Source: an uncultured Acidobacteriota bacterium (lineage in GTDB: Bacteria > Acidobacteriota > Vicinamibacteria > Vicinamibacterales > CAVVIG01). From it: a DNA stretch of 64,000 bases. The translations under genes and the position numbers were made by a program. Positions 20,360 to 29,343 of the stretch are shown here, piece after piece; position 1 is the stretch's first letter; every line of letters begins with the position of its first letter. Under the pieces are notes generated by a model, which saw only the letters and a program-made list of their open reading frames with translations, was not told where the DNA came from and made no database searches. Location of the stretch: assembly GCA_902825985.1 (NCBI GenBank), contig CADEDC010000010.1:33389-97388 (forward strand), read 5' to 3'.

Positions 20360-22309
20360 CTAGCGCAGGCCGTCGCCGTGGGTCGCACTCAGGACCCGGT
20401 CGATGGTCCGCTGCTCGATCTTCGTGAAGGTCAGGCCGGCGCGGTATTGCAGTTCGCCACCGCCCTGCGATGGGGGTTCGAGGCGCGACCAGGCGATCTT
20501 CGCCTTCCCGGTCGCCAGCGGTCCGGCGGCCGGGAACGTGACCCGCACCTGGCGCCCCGGCTTCAGCATCGCCGAGGTCACCACCTGGGCGCCGCCGGTC
20601 GAGAGATCGACGAGCGTCCCGGGCTCGCTGTCGATGGTGACTGCGATGCGCAGTGACGCCAGGTCGTAGCGCACCGACTGACGGACCAGATCCCACTCCG
20701 AACTCGCCGGGCGCGGGCGCGAGCCCGCCGGCGGGCTGCTTGCCTCGTCCGCCTGCGGGCTGCCGCTGGCGATCGTCGCGCCGCCGGTGTCGGGCTTCGA
20801 GGGCGGTGCAGCGTGCGGTCCGTCCGTCTCGGTGGCCCAGGCGCGTAGCGCATCCGCCACCGTCGAGAACACACCGGCGCCGTCCGGTTCGCCCTCGACT
20901 GGCTCGTCGTCGCCAAACAGGGAGTCTCCGGGGTCGTGTGAGTCCGCGAGGGTCGACTCGGCCTCGGTCGCCACCGTGTCCGTCTGTTGCGCCTGCATCC
21001 ACTCGAGGGCTGCCGGCAGCGGCGGTGACGGAAGCGGCGCCGGCGGCGCCGGCGAAGTCGGCGAAGTCGGCGCCGCCAGCGGCCAGGCCGGTGGCGCCGG
21101 CTCGACCGACGCGGCTACGGGCGGCGGGGGCTGCACGGCTGGCGTCGGCGGGGCGGCGGGCATGCTCGCGGCGGGCGCCGTCACGAGCGCCGCCAGCGGC
21201 GGCGCTGTCGCGTCCGCGTCGCGCGCCGGCGCGGCCGGCGCGGCCGACGGTGGCGGCGCCGGCGACGCGGGCGGCGTGACCGGCCGTTCGGCACGACGCG
21301 CTTTCACCTGCTCCTGCAGCTCCGTGATGATGCGACCGCGGGTCTGGAGCTCCAGATCGAGACCGGTGATGCGTTCGTGCGCCGCTTCGATCTGCGGCCG
21401 CATCATGTCGGCCTCGCGTGACACCACCGCCAGCCGCTGGTTGGCGCGCGCGAGTTCGGCGGCCGCGGCCGCGGCGCGCGCCACGGCCTCGTTCGCCACC
21501 CGCTCGAACCGCGCCCGTTCGTCCTTGACCGTCTGGTCGAAGCGCATGCGTTCGTCCTGCAGCGCCTGCGCCTGCGCTCGCGACCGCTCCTCGGCTTCCC
21601 GCACCGCCTGTTCGAGACGGCGGCGGAACGTCAGGAGTTCGCGCGCCTGTCCGTCGGCGCCGGCTCTGGCCTCGGTCAACTGCTCCCGCAGTGCGGCCAC
21701 CTGCGCGCGTGCCTCGTCGGCATCGTCGCGCGCCTGCGCGAGCTGGCTGGTCAGCTGCGCCTGCACACCCATCAGCTCGCGTCGTTCCTCCTCGCCGTGC
21801 CTCGCCTGGGTCTGCGCCTCGACGGCGGCGCGGCGGGCCGCATCGATCGTCTCGTGCACGCCCTGGTTGGCCTGGCGTGCGTCCTCGAGGGCCTGCCGCG
21901 CCTCCTCGAGCGCCCGCCGGGTCTCCTCGTGGGCGCGACGGGTGCCTTCGAGCGCCTGCCGCATTTCGTCCTGCGTCCGTTCGACCCGCGTCAGTTCGTC
22001 TCGCAGGGCGCGCAGTTCCTCCTCCTGGACCTCACGGTCGGCGGCCGCACTCTCGCGCCCGCCGACGTGCGCCTCCAGGCTGGCGTGACGGGCGGTGGCC
22101 TCCGCTTCGTCCCCGGCGACGCGAGCGAATTCGATCATCACCGTCGCGAGATCCGGCCCCGGGTGCTGCAGCGCGTTCTCGAGGGCCTCGAGCCGCGTGT
22201 CGAACGCCGCGCGCCACTCGACGAGCGCCTTCTGCGCCGCCGCCGTGAGCGGATCGTCAACGGCACGGGAGGATTCGAACGAGGACACAGGATTGTGCGC
22301 GGGATGCAT
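20360..22309 (-). CDS. coiled-coil protein with C-terminal PilZ-like domain
   Basis: About 649 aa from ATG 22309; a GTG at 22399 in the same frame would add 30 residues and no Shine-Dalgarno sequence decides. Residues about 75-330 are continuous coiled coil rich in Glu, Arg, Ala and Gln (ALEEARQALEDARQ and similar heptads). A Pro/Ala-rich disordered linker of about 180 residues follows. The last 100 residues contain VDLSTGGAQV, matching the PilZ (D/N)xSxxG motif. It has no membrane segment. Such proteins could connect c-di-GMP or polar-localisation signals to motility. Divergent from the PEGA protein gene. Confidence 0.75.
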   Translation of the reverse strand: MHPAHNPVSSFESSRAVDDPLTAAAQKALVEWRAAFDTRLEALENALQHPGPDLATVMIEFARVAGDEAEATARHASLEAHVGGRESAAADREVQEEELRALRDELTRVERTQDEMRQALEGTRRAHEETRRALEEARQALEDARQANQGVHETIDAARRAAVEAQTQARHGEEERRELMGVQAQLTSQLAQARDDADEARAQVAALREQLTEARAGADGQARELLTFRRRLEQAVREAEERSRAQAQALQDERMRFDQTVKDERARFERVANEAVARAAAAAAELARANQRLAVVSREADMMRPQIEAAHERITGLDLELQTRGRIITELQEQVKARRAERPVTPPASPAPPPSAAPAAPARDADATAPPLAALVTAPAASMPAAPPTPAVQPPPPVAASVEPAPPAWPLAAPTSPTSPAPPAPLPSPPLPAALEWMQAQQTDTVATEAESTLADSHDPGDSLFGDDEPVEGEPDGAGVFSTVADALRAWATETDGPHAAPPSKPDTGGATIASGSPQADEASSPPAGSRPRPASSEWDLVRQSVRYDLASLRIAVTIDSEPGTLVDLSTGGAQVVTSAMLKPGRQVRVTFPAAGPLATGKAKIAWSRLEPPSQGGGELQYRAGLTFTKIEQRTIDRVLSATHGDGLR

Positions 22310-22572
22310 GGCTTCGATGGTCACAGCAATGCCGGCGCCAGTTCTGCCCGCATGCTTTGGCGTGATCGCTGCACGATGCGGCACTGACGCCTCGGACACG
22401 GCTGACGGAAACGTGATCCTGGTTGCAGGATTGGCGCACGCCCGGCCCCGCCGGGCGCCGGGCCGTCACGGTCTCGTCGTGTCGGACGCCCGAATTCGTA
22501 CGGCCATGGTCCGCCGTTGTGCGCGGGCGCACGAAACGCGTCGGTGCCGGTATGCGCAGGAGTCACAGCCTC

Positions 22573-22611
22573 CGCGTCAGGCGCACGGTTTGCAACCGTA
22601 GCCCTGACGCG
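22573..22611. promoter_or_regulatory. large near-perfect inverted repeat in a divergent promoter region
   Basis: Outer arms CGCGTCAGG and CCTGACGCG (9 bp) and inner arms ACGGTT and AACCGT (6 bp) are separated by 3x3 unpaired bases, around a TGC loop. It ends 16 bp before the ATG of the PEGA protein gene. No T-tract follows, so it looks like an operator or a translation-controlling hairpin, not a terminator. The 22310-22627 gap holds nothing else I recognise. Confidence 0.6.
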
Positions 22612-22627
22612 TGCACCCGCAGACCCC

Positions 22628-23527
22628 ATGACCGAATCGCCTTCCGCACTCGTGGCCGCGGCACGCCACCTCGCCCAGTGGGGTCGCTCCCGTCAGACGG
22701 CCTGGCACGACCCGTCCAGCGATCTGCTGGCGGCGCTCGGCGACCGCTACGCGAGCTTCGATGCGCTGCAGTCGGACGCGCCGCCGCCGCCGTTGCCCCC
22801 ACCGCCGCGGCCGCAGCCGGTGATGCCGCCAGCGATCGCCGCCCCGGTGCCACGGATCGTGCCGGTGGCGCCGGTGGCGCCGCCGCCGGTGCTCCCGGTT
22901 GCGCCGATTGCCGCTCCGGTCCGGGCCGCACGCGTCGCCACCGGCACACCGCCGGCCACTCGACGCCGTCGTCTGCCGGTCGCGCGGGTGCTCACGGCCG
23001 CCGCCGTCGTTCTCGCCGCCGTCGCCAGCCCGTCGCTGTGGCGTACCTACGAAGCATCGCGCGTCGTCGTCCCGACGACGAATTCGCTGACCGTCGAATC
23101 GACACCACCCGGTGCCCTCGTGTCGATCGACGGCGTGGAGGCCGGCACCACGCCTCTGACGACGGCGCTGATCGTCGGTGTCCACCAGGTCGAACTGCGC
23201 TACAGGAAGAACGTGCGCACGATCGATGTCGACGTCGTCGCGGGCGATCCGATGGTCACCCGCGTCGACTGGACCAGGCGACCGGCAGCGCCGAAGAAGC
23301 GACCGGCGGCCAGGGGTGCCGCGACGGAGCGCGAGCCACGGGCTGACGCACCAGCGTCAGCGCCGGCCGCCGCCGCGGCGCCGGCACCGGCTGTTGTCGA
23401 AACGCCGCCGAGTTCACCGCCGGCGTCCGGTGCACCCGCGGACGATCGTCCTGACACCACCGAGCCTCCGGTCGAGCCGGGTGCCGCCGTCGAACCGGTG
23501 ACGCCGCCCGCCCCCCCGCTTCCCTGA
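22628..23527 (+). CDS. PEGA-domain membrane protein
   Basis: Protein of 299 aa. The cytoplasmic N-terminus of about 115 residues has a Pro-rich stretch. One transmembrane helix follows (RVLTAAAVVLAAVASPSLW, about 120-138), then a PEGA domain outside (LTVESTPPGALVSIDGVEAG and TALIVGVHQVELRY, about 155-215). The tail is disordered Ala/Pro-rich. PEGA domains are found in surface-associated proteins of environmental bacteria. The preceding inverted repeat and the divergent PilZ gene suggest co-regulation. No Shine-Dalgarno sequence is visible. Confidence 0.8.
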   Translation: MTESPSALVAAARHLAQWGRSRQTAWHDPSSDLLAALGDRYASFDALQSDAPPPPLPPPPRPQPVMPPAIAAPVPRIVPVAPVAPPPVLPVAPIAAPVRAARVATGTPPATRRRRLPVARVLTAAAVVLAAVASPSLWRTYEASRVVVPTTNSLTVESTPPGALVSIDGVEAGTTPLTTALIVGVHQVELRYRKNVRTIDVDVVAGDPMVTRVDWTRRPAAPKKRPAARGAATEREPRADAPASAPAAAAAPAPAVVETPPSSPPASGAPADDRPDTTEPPVEPGAAVEPVTPPAPPLP

Positions 23528-23531
23528 CACA

Positions 23532-23553
23532 TCGATTCGGGTTTCCGAATCGA
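23532..23553 (+). terminator. stem-loop after the PEGA protein gene
   Basis: TCGATTCGG and CCGAATCGA form a perfect 9-bp stem with a GTTT loop, five bases after the stop. A short T-run comes only at 23570-23574, so termination may be factor-assisted. Confidence 0.5.
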
Positions 23554-23688
23554 GCCTTCGCACCTGACATTTTTCCCTGCCGCGACGGATCCGTAGCTGA
23601 CCGTCGGGCGTCCCGCTCGTGGTGCGCAGCGGCGCCATGGCGCGGCGACGCATGGGAACCGTGTTGCCGGGCGCTGCGTCATACGCAT

Positions 23689-23720
23689 CGGTTGTGACGC
23701 GTCCGGTTGTGAGGCGTCAC
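23689..23720. repeat. tandem 15-bp repeat and overlapping inverted repeat upstream of a barrel gene
   Basis: CGGTTGTGACGCGTC (23689-23703) is followed directly by CGGTTGTGAGGCGTC (23704-23718), one mismatch. GTGACGC (23694-23700) and GCGTCAC (23714-23720) also form an inverted repeat. The array ends 38 bp before the start codon of the outer-membrane protein gene and looks like a regulator-binding region. Confidence 0.5.
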
Positions 23721-23758
23721 GACCTTCATATCGTTGACTCATCCAGGAGCACACATCC

Positions 23759-24502
23759 ATGTTCATCACACGTCAGGCGCGGTCGACCTCGCTCGCCGCG
23801 CTCACTCTGTCCGCACTCGTGTGGGCCAGCCCGGCATACGCGCAATCCGAGAAGCCGTGGTCGGTGTCGTTCGACCTCGGGACCCAGCTGGCCGTCGCCG
23901 GTGACGCACATGGCGGCGGCAATGGAACCGTTCTCGGCCTGGCCACCAACGTGACGGCGAAATCGTACGGCGACGTCTTCGGGAGCGGCTTCTACTGGCA
24001 GGCCAGTCTCGGCTACGCGGTTCGGCCCAACGCTGAGGTGCGCGTGACCGCCGGCTTCACCGGTAACGGCGCCGATCGCCTGCAGGTGGGGACCGTCGCC
24101 GGACTGCAGTTGAACGCCGAGTTCCAGGATTACCAGGCGTTCGGGATGGACGTCGGCTACCGCCAGTACTTCGGCAGCCGGCCGCTGCGTCCGTTCGTCG
24201 CCGCCACGGTCGGCTTCACACGGGTCGAGGCGATCGACGCCACGCTGACCGTGCCGGCCGCCGGGGTCACCTTGAGCGACGTCCCGTTCTACGCCGATTC
24301 GACGGTACCGAGCTTCGGCATCGGTGGTGGCGTGCAGATGGATCTCAGCGAGACGTTCGCCATCCAGGCGGGAGCGGATCTGCGCTGGCATGGCGGACTC
24401 GAGCAGAACGAGGGTCTGTCGGGAACCGGGCTGCAGGGCATCAACGACGACAGCGCGCGCTGGGCGCTGCCGATCACGGCCGGGGTGACCGTGCGCTTCT
24501 GA
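23759..24502 (+). CDS. outer-membrane beta-barrel protein
   Basis: Protein of 247 aa with a signal peptide cut after SPAYA, followed by alternating hydrophobic and polar beta-strands and a C-terminal aromatic residue (GVTVRF), the signal for BAM-mediated insertion. Probably an 8- to 10-strand barrel of the OmpW/OmpX type. Ligand or function unknown. AGGAG (23745-23749) precedes the ATG by nine bases. Repeats immediately upstream suggest regulated expression. Confidence 0.8.
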   Translation: MFITRQARSTSLAALTLSALVWASPAYAQSEKPWSVSFDLGTQLAVAGDAHGGGNGTVLGLATNVTAKSYGDVFGSGFYWQASLGYAVRPNAEVRVTAGFTGNGADRLQVGTVAGLQLNAEFQDYQAFGMDVGYRQYFGSRPLRPFVAATVGFTRVEAIDATLTVPAAGVTLSDVPFYADSTVPSFGIGGGVQMDLSETFAIQAGADLRWHGGLEQNEGLSGTGLQGINDDSARWALPITAGVTVRF

Positions 24503-24601
24503 CGCGGACAGACCATCGGCCGGGCGACGTGGGCGCGGCGGCCATCGCCACGCCCGCGCCGCGCGCGTCGCGCCCGGATGGAGAGGGGCGGGGGCGGCCG
24601 C

Positions 24602-24961
24602 CTAGTGGACGGTCGCCGACGAAGCCGGTATCGTGCCCGAGAGCACGCGCGTGATCATCGCTTCGAGCGCCGCCTTGTCGATGACAAACGGTCCGGCGAC
24701 CGCCGCCCCCATCGAGATCTCGATCGCGATGAGCACGCCGCCCTCGTCGAACGGATTGACGATCCAGCTGAGACCTCGCAAGGCGATCGGACCGGGCTCC
24801 TGATCCGGATGCTTCAGCCGGTACATCGCCGCCAGCATCCCCTCGAGAACCGTCCGCACGTCGTCATCGGTCCACAGGCCGGGCTCCGGCACGGCATCTG
24901 CGATCGGCCGCGTCACCGCGACGTGCTCGCCGCGCAGCCAGATATCCACATCGACTCGCAT
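24602..24961 (-). CDS. hypothetical protein coupled to the DUF255 protein gene
   Basis: Protein of 119 aa, no signal or membrane span, that I cannot assign. It is acidic with a mixed alpha/beta pattern (VDVDIWLRGEHVAVTR, LSWIVNPFDEGG). The ATG at 24961 has GAGGG upstream; an in-frame GTG at 24973 overlaps the stop of the DUF255 gene (GTGA). Either way it is the second gene of that operon. Confidence 0.6.
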   Translation of the reverse strand: MRVDVDIWLRGEHVAVTRPIADAVPEPGLWTDDDVRTVLEGMLAAMYRLKHPDQEPGPIALRGLSWIVNPFDEGGVLIAIEISMGAAVAGPFVIDKAALEAMITRVLSGTIPASSATVH

Positions 24962-24969
24962 GCCATCCC

Positions 24970-27099
24970 TCACTGCACCGGACTCAGTGCGCGCAATAGA
25001 TCGTCGGCCGCGGTCAGCGGCGGCAGACAGGTGAAGTCACGGCAGACGTAAGCGGTGGCCGTGCTGTCGACAATCGCCATGCCGGCGACGAGCGGCAGCA
25101 GCGACGCCACCGCCTGCTGCCGGGATGTCTCGAGGGTGACCGGAGTGACGTGGGGCAGGTAGCGGACCGCCAGGGCGCGCTCGAGAGCGCCGGAGCCGGC
25201 GCCGACGATCACCACGTGAGCCGGCCGCGAATGGTAGACCGACAGCACACCGGCCATCATCGGCACGGCGCGGCCCATCGTCTCGAGCTGCGGAGCGAAC
25301 AGCCGCAGCGTCCGTTCGAGGCGATCGCGCCACTCGGGACGGTCGACGAGCTGCGATAGCGTCAGCAGATTCCCGGCGGCGATCGCACTCGCGGTCGGTT
25401 CCGCTCCGTCGTACGTATCCTTCACCCGCAACAGGATGTGCGGGTCGCGTCCGGTCGTGCTGAACCAGCCGCCGGCCGCGGTGTCCCAGAACAGTTCGTC
25501 CTGGCGCTCCTGGAGCGTGATCGCCCACGAGAGCCACGCCGGATCCGGATCGGCGGCGAAGAGCTCGAGCAGGCCGAAGATCGTGCAGGCGTAGTCCTCG
25601 GCATAGCCGTCGATCTCGGCGTGGCCGGCCCGATAGCGGCGCAGCAGGGTGCGTGAGCCGTCCTGCCAGAGGTGCGCTCGCACGAACGACGCCGCGTGGC
25701 GGGCCGCCGCGAGATACGGCGCGGCCGTCGCCGGCCCCGGCGCCCCGAGGCCGCGCATCAGGCGCGCCATGCGGGCGAAGGCGGCAATCATCAGCCCGTT
25801 CCACGCGGTCAGCACCTTGTCGTCGAGCAGCGGCCGCGGCCGCTGCAGGCGCGCCTCGAACATCGTCGTCCTGGCGCGCTGGAGCACGGCCGCCACCGCC
25901 TCGGCAGGGCGGCCGCTCTCCTCGGCCAGCGCCTCGAGACCGCGGGCGACGTAGAGGATGTTGGCGCCGGCAAACTCGTCGTGCGGATCGACAGGCGCGT
26001 TGCCGCCTGGCTCGATGCCGAAGTGCCGGCGGACGACGTCGCCATCGGGACCGAACAGCCGGGTGATCTCCTCCGCGGTCCACAGGTAGAAGGCGCCCTC
26101 GCTCTTGCGGACGCCGGCCTCGCGCATGTGCGCGTGCGGCACGCTGTCGGCGTCCTCGGCGGAGTAGAAGCCGCCGTGCTCGTCGGTCATCTCGCGCATC
26201 ACGTAGCGCAACGTGTCCTCGGCGACCTCGATGAAGAAGGGGTCGCCGGACACCTGCGCGGCTTCGATGTAGGCAATCGCCAGCTGCGCCTGGTCGTACA
26301 GCATCTTCTCGAAATGCGGGACACGCCACGCCCGATCGACCGCGTAGCGGTGGAAGCCGCCGCCGACATGGTCGCGCAGCCCGCCCAGCGCCATCGCGCG
26401 CAGCGTCTGCAGCGCCATGTCGCGCGGCTGCGGACGCCCCGTGCGCGCATGCTCTCTCAGCAGGAACAGCAGCTCGGACGGGCGCGGGAACTTCGGCCCC
26501 GGGCCGAAACCGGCATGCTGTCGATCGAAGGCCGCCAGGAACTGGCTGGTCGTCTGCTCGAGCACCGGCGCGGCCGGCACCACCGCAGCCGGTGCCTCGA
26601 CGCCGGCCGCCGCCAGCTGTCCCGTCGCCTCGTCGGCCGACGCCCGCAGCCGCTCCGGCTCGACCTGCCACACGCGGTCGATCTCGGTCAACAGATCGCC
26701 GAACCCAGGCCGGCCCCACTTCGACGCGGGCGGGAAGTAGGTGCCGCCGTAGAACGGCTTGAGTTCCGGCGTGAGGAAGACGCTCATCGGCCAGCCGCCG
26801 GAGCCGGTGGTTGCCTGGACGAAGGTCATGTAGACCCGATCGACGTCGGGGCGCTCTTCGCGATCCACCTTGACCGACACGAAGTGCTGATTGAGCAGTT
26901 CGGCGATGGCCTGGTGTTCGAACGACTCGTGCTCCATCACGTGGCACCAGTGACACGTGGCGTAGCCAATCGAGAGGAAGATCGGCTTGTTCTCGATCCG
27001 CGCCTTGGTGAACGCCTCGTCGCCCCAGGGGAACCAGTCCACCGGATTGCTGGCATGCTGCAGCAAATACGGGCTGCGCTCGTGCGCAAGGCGGTTCAT
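24970..27099 (-). CDS. DUF255 thioredoxin-domain protein (YyaL/SSP411 family)
   Basis: Protein of 709 aa. The N-terminal thioredoxin-like domain has CHWC at C49-C52, in [15 protein letters not shown], and GGWPMSVFL. The remainder is an (alpha/alpha)-barrel resembling cellobiose epimerases and glycosidases ([38 protein letters not shown]). The family is widespread and its biochemical role is not established. The ATG is chosen because a CATAAT -10 box lies six bases before it; an in-frame upstream extension would read through the promoter. Confidence 0.9.
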   Translation of the reverse strand: MNRLAHERSPYLLQHASNPVDWFPWGDEAFTKARIENKPIFLSIGYATCHWCHVMEHESFEHQAIAELLNQHFVSVKVDREERPDVDRVYMTFVQATTGSGGWPMSVFLTPELKPFYGGTYFPPASKWGRPGFGDLLTEIDRVWQVEPERLRASADEATGQLAAAGVEAPAAVVPAAPVLEQTTSQFLAAFDRQHAGFGPGPKFPRPSELLFLLREHARTGRPQPRDMALQTLRAMALGGLRDHVGGGFHRYAVDRAWRVPHFEKMLYDQAQLAIAYIEAAQVSGDPFFIEVAEDTLRYVMREMTDEHGGFYSAEDADSVPHAHMREAGVRKSEGAFYLWTAEEITRLFGPDGDVVRRHFGIEPGGNAPVDPHDEFAGANILYVARGLEALAEESGRPAEAVAAVLQRARTTMFEARLQRPRPLLDDKVLTAWNGLMIAAFARMARLMRGLGAPGPATAAPYLAAARHAASFVRAHLWQDGSRTLLRRYRAGHAEIDGYAEDYACTIFGLLELFAADPDPAWLSWAITLQERQDELFWDTAAGGWFSTTGRDPHILLRVKDTYDGAEPTASAIAAGNLLTLSQLVDRPEWRDRLERTLRLFAPQLETMGRAVPMMAGVLSVYHSRPAHVVIVGAGSGALERALAVRYLPHVTPVTLETSRQQAVASLLPLVAGMAIVDSTATAYVCRDFTCLPPLTAADDLLRALSPVQ

Positions 27100-27105
27100 C
27101 CCGCG

Positions 27106-27145
27106 ATTATGCCACTGACGGAGATGGGTTTTTTTGAAGTAGAAT
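27106..27145. promoter_or_regulatory. divergent leaderless promoters (DUF255 and PfpI genes)
   Basis: Minus strand: CATAAT (27111-27106), then CGCGGG, then ATG 27099. Plus strand: TAGAAT (27140-27145), then CGCCGCC, then ATG 27153. Neither has a Shine-Dalgarno sequence. A run of seven T lies at 27129-27135. Confidence 0.55.
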
Positions 27146-27152
27146 CGCCGCC

Positions 27153-27680
27153 ATGGGTGAGCTGGCGGGGAAGCGCGTGGCGATGCTCGTCGAGGACGAG
27201 TTCGAAGATGTCGAGCTGACGGGTCCACTCGAGGCCATGCGCGCGGCGGGAATCACCGTGATCGTCGTCGGCCCGGCCGCCGGGGGCACCTACAAGGGGA
27301 AGCGCGGCGAGGCGGTGATCGTTGCCGACGTGTCGGCCGGTTCGGCACGGATCAAGGACTTCGATGCGGTCGTCATCCCCGGTGGTTACGCACCCGGGCG
27401 GATGCGGATGCGCCATGCGATGGTCGATCTCACCCGCGACGCCATGAGCGCCGGCAAGCCGGTCGCCGCCATCTGCCACGGGCCGCAGTTGCTGATTTCG
27501 GCCAACGCCCTGAAGGGCCGCACGCTCACCTGCTGGCCGTCGATCGCCATCGACGTCAAGAACGCCGGCGGCCTCTACGTCGACAAACCGGTGGTCGAGG
27601 ACGGCAATCTCATCACGGCGCGGAAGGCGGACGACGTGCCGGTCTTCAGCGATGCGATCATCCGCGCTCTCGCTCGCTAG
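27153..27680 (+). CDS. DJ-1/PfpI family protein
   Basis: Protein of 175 aa of the DJ-1/PfpI superfamily. The nucleophile elbow is AICHGPQLL with Cys108 and His109, the usual protease/deglycase pair, and the acidic partner lies in VEDEFEDVE near residue 15. Family members act as deglycases, glyoxalases or chaperones. Cytoplasmic. Its TAG stop overlaps the TAG of the convergent YihY gene on the palindrome CTAG (27677-27680). Confidence 0.9.
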   Translation: MGELAGKRVAMLVEDEFEDVELTGPLEAMRAAGITVIVVGPAAGGTYKGKRGEAVIVADVSAGSARIKDFDAVVIPGGYAPGRMRMRHAMVDLTRDAMSAGKPVAAICHGPQLLISANALKGRTLTCWPSIAIDVKNAGGLYVDKPVVEDGNLITARKADDVPVFSDAIIRALAR

Positions 27681-28582
27681 CGCCGCGGCGCCGGTGCCGC
27701 TGGCACCTCCTCGGGCCGACCGCGCCGCAGCCGCGCGTAGGCGGCGGTGAACTCGGCGCCGTACAGCAGGATCACGGCCTGCACGTAGACCCACACGAGG
27801 AACACCACGACGGCGGCGATCGAGCCGTTCACACGCGTGAACCGGCTCATGTCGCGCATGTACCACGACAGCCCTTCGAGCGCCCCCTTCCACAGCAGTC
27901 CGGTCACCAGGGCGCCGATCCACACGTCGCGGAACCGCACCTTGGCGTTCGGCACGAAGTAGTAGACGAAGCCGACCACGACGATGAACAGCAGCGTCGT
28001 CGCATGATCGACGGCGAAGCCGCGTAGCACCAGCAGGCCGGGAAACCGCAGCAGGACGCCGGCGAACCAGGTGGCTCCCACCACCTGCGACGCCGACACC
28101 AGCAGCAGCGCCACCAGGAGCAGCAGGCCGGCAACCGACAGCATCAGGAAGGAGAAGAGCTTGTGGCTCCAGTAGCTGCGCTGCTTCTCGACGCCCCAGG
28201 CGTGATTGACCGCCGTGCTGATGGCGCCGAACACGCCGAGCGCGCCCCAGACGAGGGCCAGCGTGCCGGCGATGCCGAACGTCATGCGGCTGGTGTTGAA
28301 CGCATCGAGCTGGGTCGTGATGAAGCCGAACTGGTGGGGGAAATACCGCAGGATGAACTGCAGCACTGCCGTGCGGTTGGCCTCGTCCGCCGTCACGCTG
28401 CCAAGGATGGCGAGGGCCAGCATCGCGAACGGAAACAGCGACAGCAACGCGTAGTAGGCCACCGACGCGGCGTAGGTCAGGTTGTCGCTGTTGTAGAACT
28501 CGATGACGCCCCGGTAGGCTGCGTGCCCGGTCAGCACGCCCAGGTCGCGGGCCACGCGACCTGCCGCTGTCAGTCTGCGCAC
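27677..28582 (-). CDS. YihY/BrkB family inner-membrane protein
   Basis: Protein of 301 aa with six predicted membrane helices. Conserved family features include NLTYAASVAYYALLSLFPFAMLAL near the N-terminus, and YYFVPNAKVRFRDVWIGALVTGLLW and FLVWVYVQAVILLYGAEFTAAYA near the C-terminus. Formerly annotated as ribonuclease BN, which is wrong for this family; its role is unknown, perhaps transport. GTG start with GATAAT six bases upstream and no Shine-Dalgarno sequence. Confidence 0.9.
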   Translation of the reverse strand: MRRLTAAGRVARDLGVLTGHAAYRGVIEFYNSDNLTYAASVAYYALLSLFPFAMLALAILGSVTADEANRTAVLQFILRYFPHQFGFITTQLDAFNTSRMTFGIAGTLALVWGALGVFGAISTAVNHAWGVEKQRSYWSHKLFSFLMLSVAGLLLLVALLLVSASQVVGATWFAGVLLRFPGLLVLRGFAVDHATTLLFIVVVGFVYYFVPNAKVRFRDVWIGALVTGLLWKGALEGLSWYMRDMSRFTRVNGSIAAVVVFLVWVYVQAVILLYGAEFTAAYARLRRGRPEEVPAAPAPRR

Positions 28583-28588
28583 GACCGG

Positions 28589-28594
28589 ATTATC
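28589..28594 (-). promoter_or_regulatory. -10 box of the YihY gene, leaderless arrangement
   Basis: GATAAT (minus strand), then CCGGTC, then GTG 28582. It lies between the YihY gene and the preceding small gene, allowing transcription separate from the mla-linked operon. Confidence 0.5.
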
Positions 28595-28608
28595 TCAGGG
28601 TCCATCGC

Positions 28609-28836
28609 TCACGTGGCTCTCGAGCCGTCCGGCCGTTGAACGCGGGTTGCCGAGGCCCGCCAGGCGCGCCCGACCTCGGCGGCCACGAGCGCCGGCAGGC
28701 TGGTCCCGAGCCACCAGCGCCCGGCCCGCCACGCCAGCCGCCGCAGCGGCGGCGACGTGACGACCACGTACGCCGCCGCCAGACCGGCCGAGACGAGCAC
28801 GACATTCGCCGCCGTGCGGGCCCGCTCGGGCGTCAT
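28609..28836 (-). CDS. small membrane protein
   Basis: Protein of 75 aa with one hydrophobic helix (ANVVLVSAGLAAAYVVVTS, residues about 10-28) and a basic C-terminal part (RRLAWRAGRWWLGT). It starts seven bases after the YtxH gene stop in the same operon. Function unknown. Longer frames upstream overlap the YtxH gene and are not used. Confidence 0.55.
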   Translation of the reverse strand: MTPERARTAANVVLVSAGLAAAYVVVTSPPLRRLAWRAGRWWLGTSLPALVAAEVGRAWRASATRVQRPDGSRAT

Positions 28837-28843
28837 GGCGTGG

Positions 28844-29287
28844 TCAACTGCGCGACGACGAACCCGGCGTCGAGCCCGGTCCCGAACCGTAGCTGCTGCC
28901 GCCACTCGCCGTGCTCGTGGCCCCTTCGGCCGCCTCGCGGGCGTAGCGGGACGCTTCGTCGGTGCCGCGTGCCACGGCGTCGCGGGCGCGATCGACCATG
29001 CCACGACCCTTGTCGGCCGCCCGGTCGACGGCGTCCCGCCCCTTGTCCGCCCACTCGTTGGCGGTCTCGGTCGCGCGGCGATAGCCCTCCTGGGCGTTGT
29101 TGGCCAGGCTGCCGGCCTGCTCGGTGATCTGGTTGCGGAGTTCGTTGCCCGATTTCGGCGCGAACAGCATCCCGAGACCGGCCCCGAGTACCGTGCCGGT
29201 GAGCAGACCCATCACGAAGCTGCCGCCGCCAGCGGCTTCGTTGTCGTAGCGGACATCCGAGCGGTCGCGATCATATCGATCCGTCAT
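28844..29287 (-). CDS. YtxH-domain protein
   Basis: Protein of 147 aa. A single membrane helix with Gly motifs (VMGLLTGTVLGAGLGMLFAPKSG, about 25-47) is the YtxH signature, followed by a long amphipathic helix rich in Asp, Arg and Ala (RDAVDRAADKGRGMVDRARDAV) and a Gly/Ser tail. YtxH proteins are general-stress associated in other bacteria. AGGAGG lies four bases before the ATG, one of the strongest ribosome-binding sites here. Confidence 0.82.
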   Translation of the reverse strand: MTDRYDRDRSDVRYDNEAAGGGSFVMGLLTGTVLGAGLGMLFAPKSGNELRNQITEQAGSLANNAQEGYRRATETANEWADKGRDAVDRAADKGRGMVDRARDAVARGTDEASRYAREAAEGATSTASGGSSYGSGPGSTPGSSSRS

Positions 29288-29343
29288 AGCGCCTCCTGCT
29301 GTTGTGGGGCCGCGCCCCGTATTGTCGTGTGACCCGAACGCGG

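Noticed and set aside
22573..22611. Possible tRNA-Cys, because of a GGTTTGCAACC hairpin
   Set aside because: No acceptor, D or T arms can be drawn around it and the stem with loop does not give a 5+7 anticodon arm. It is better described as a simple inverted repeat.
24503..24601. Terminator hairpin in the GC-rich stretch after the barrel gene
   Set aside because: The arms do not pair cleanly over more than a few bases; the stretch is simply very GC-rich.
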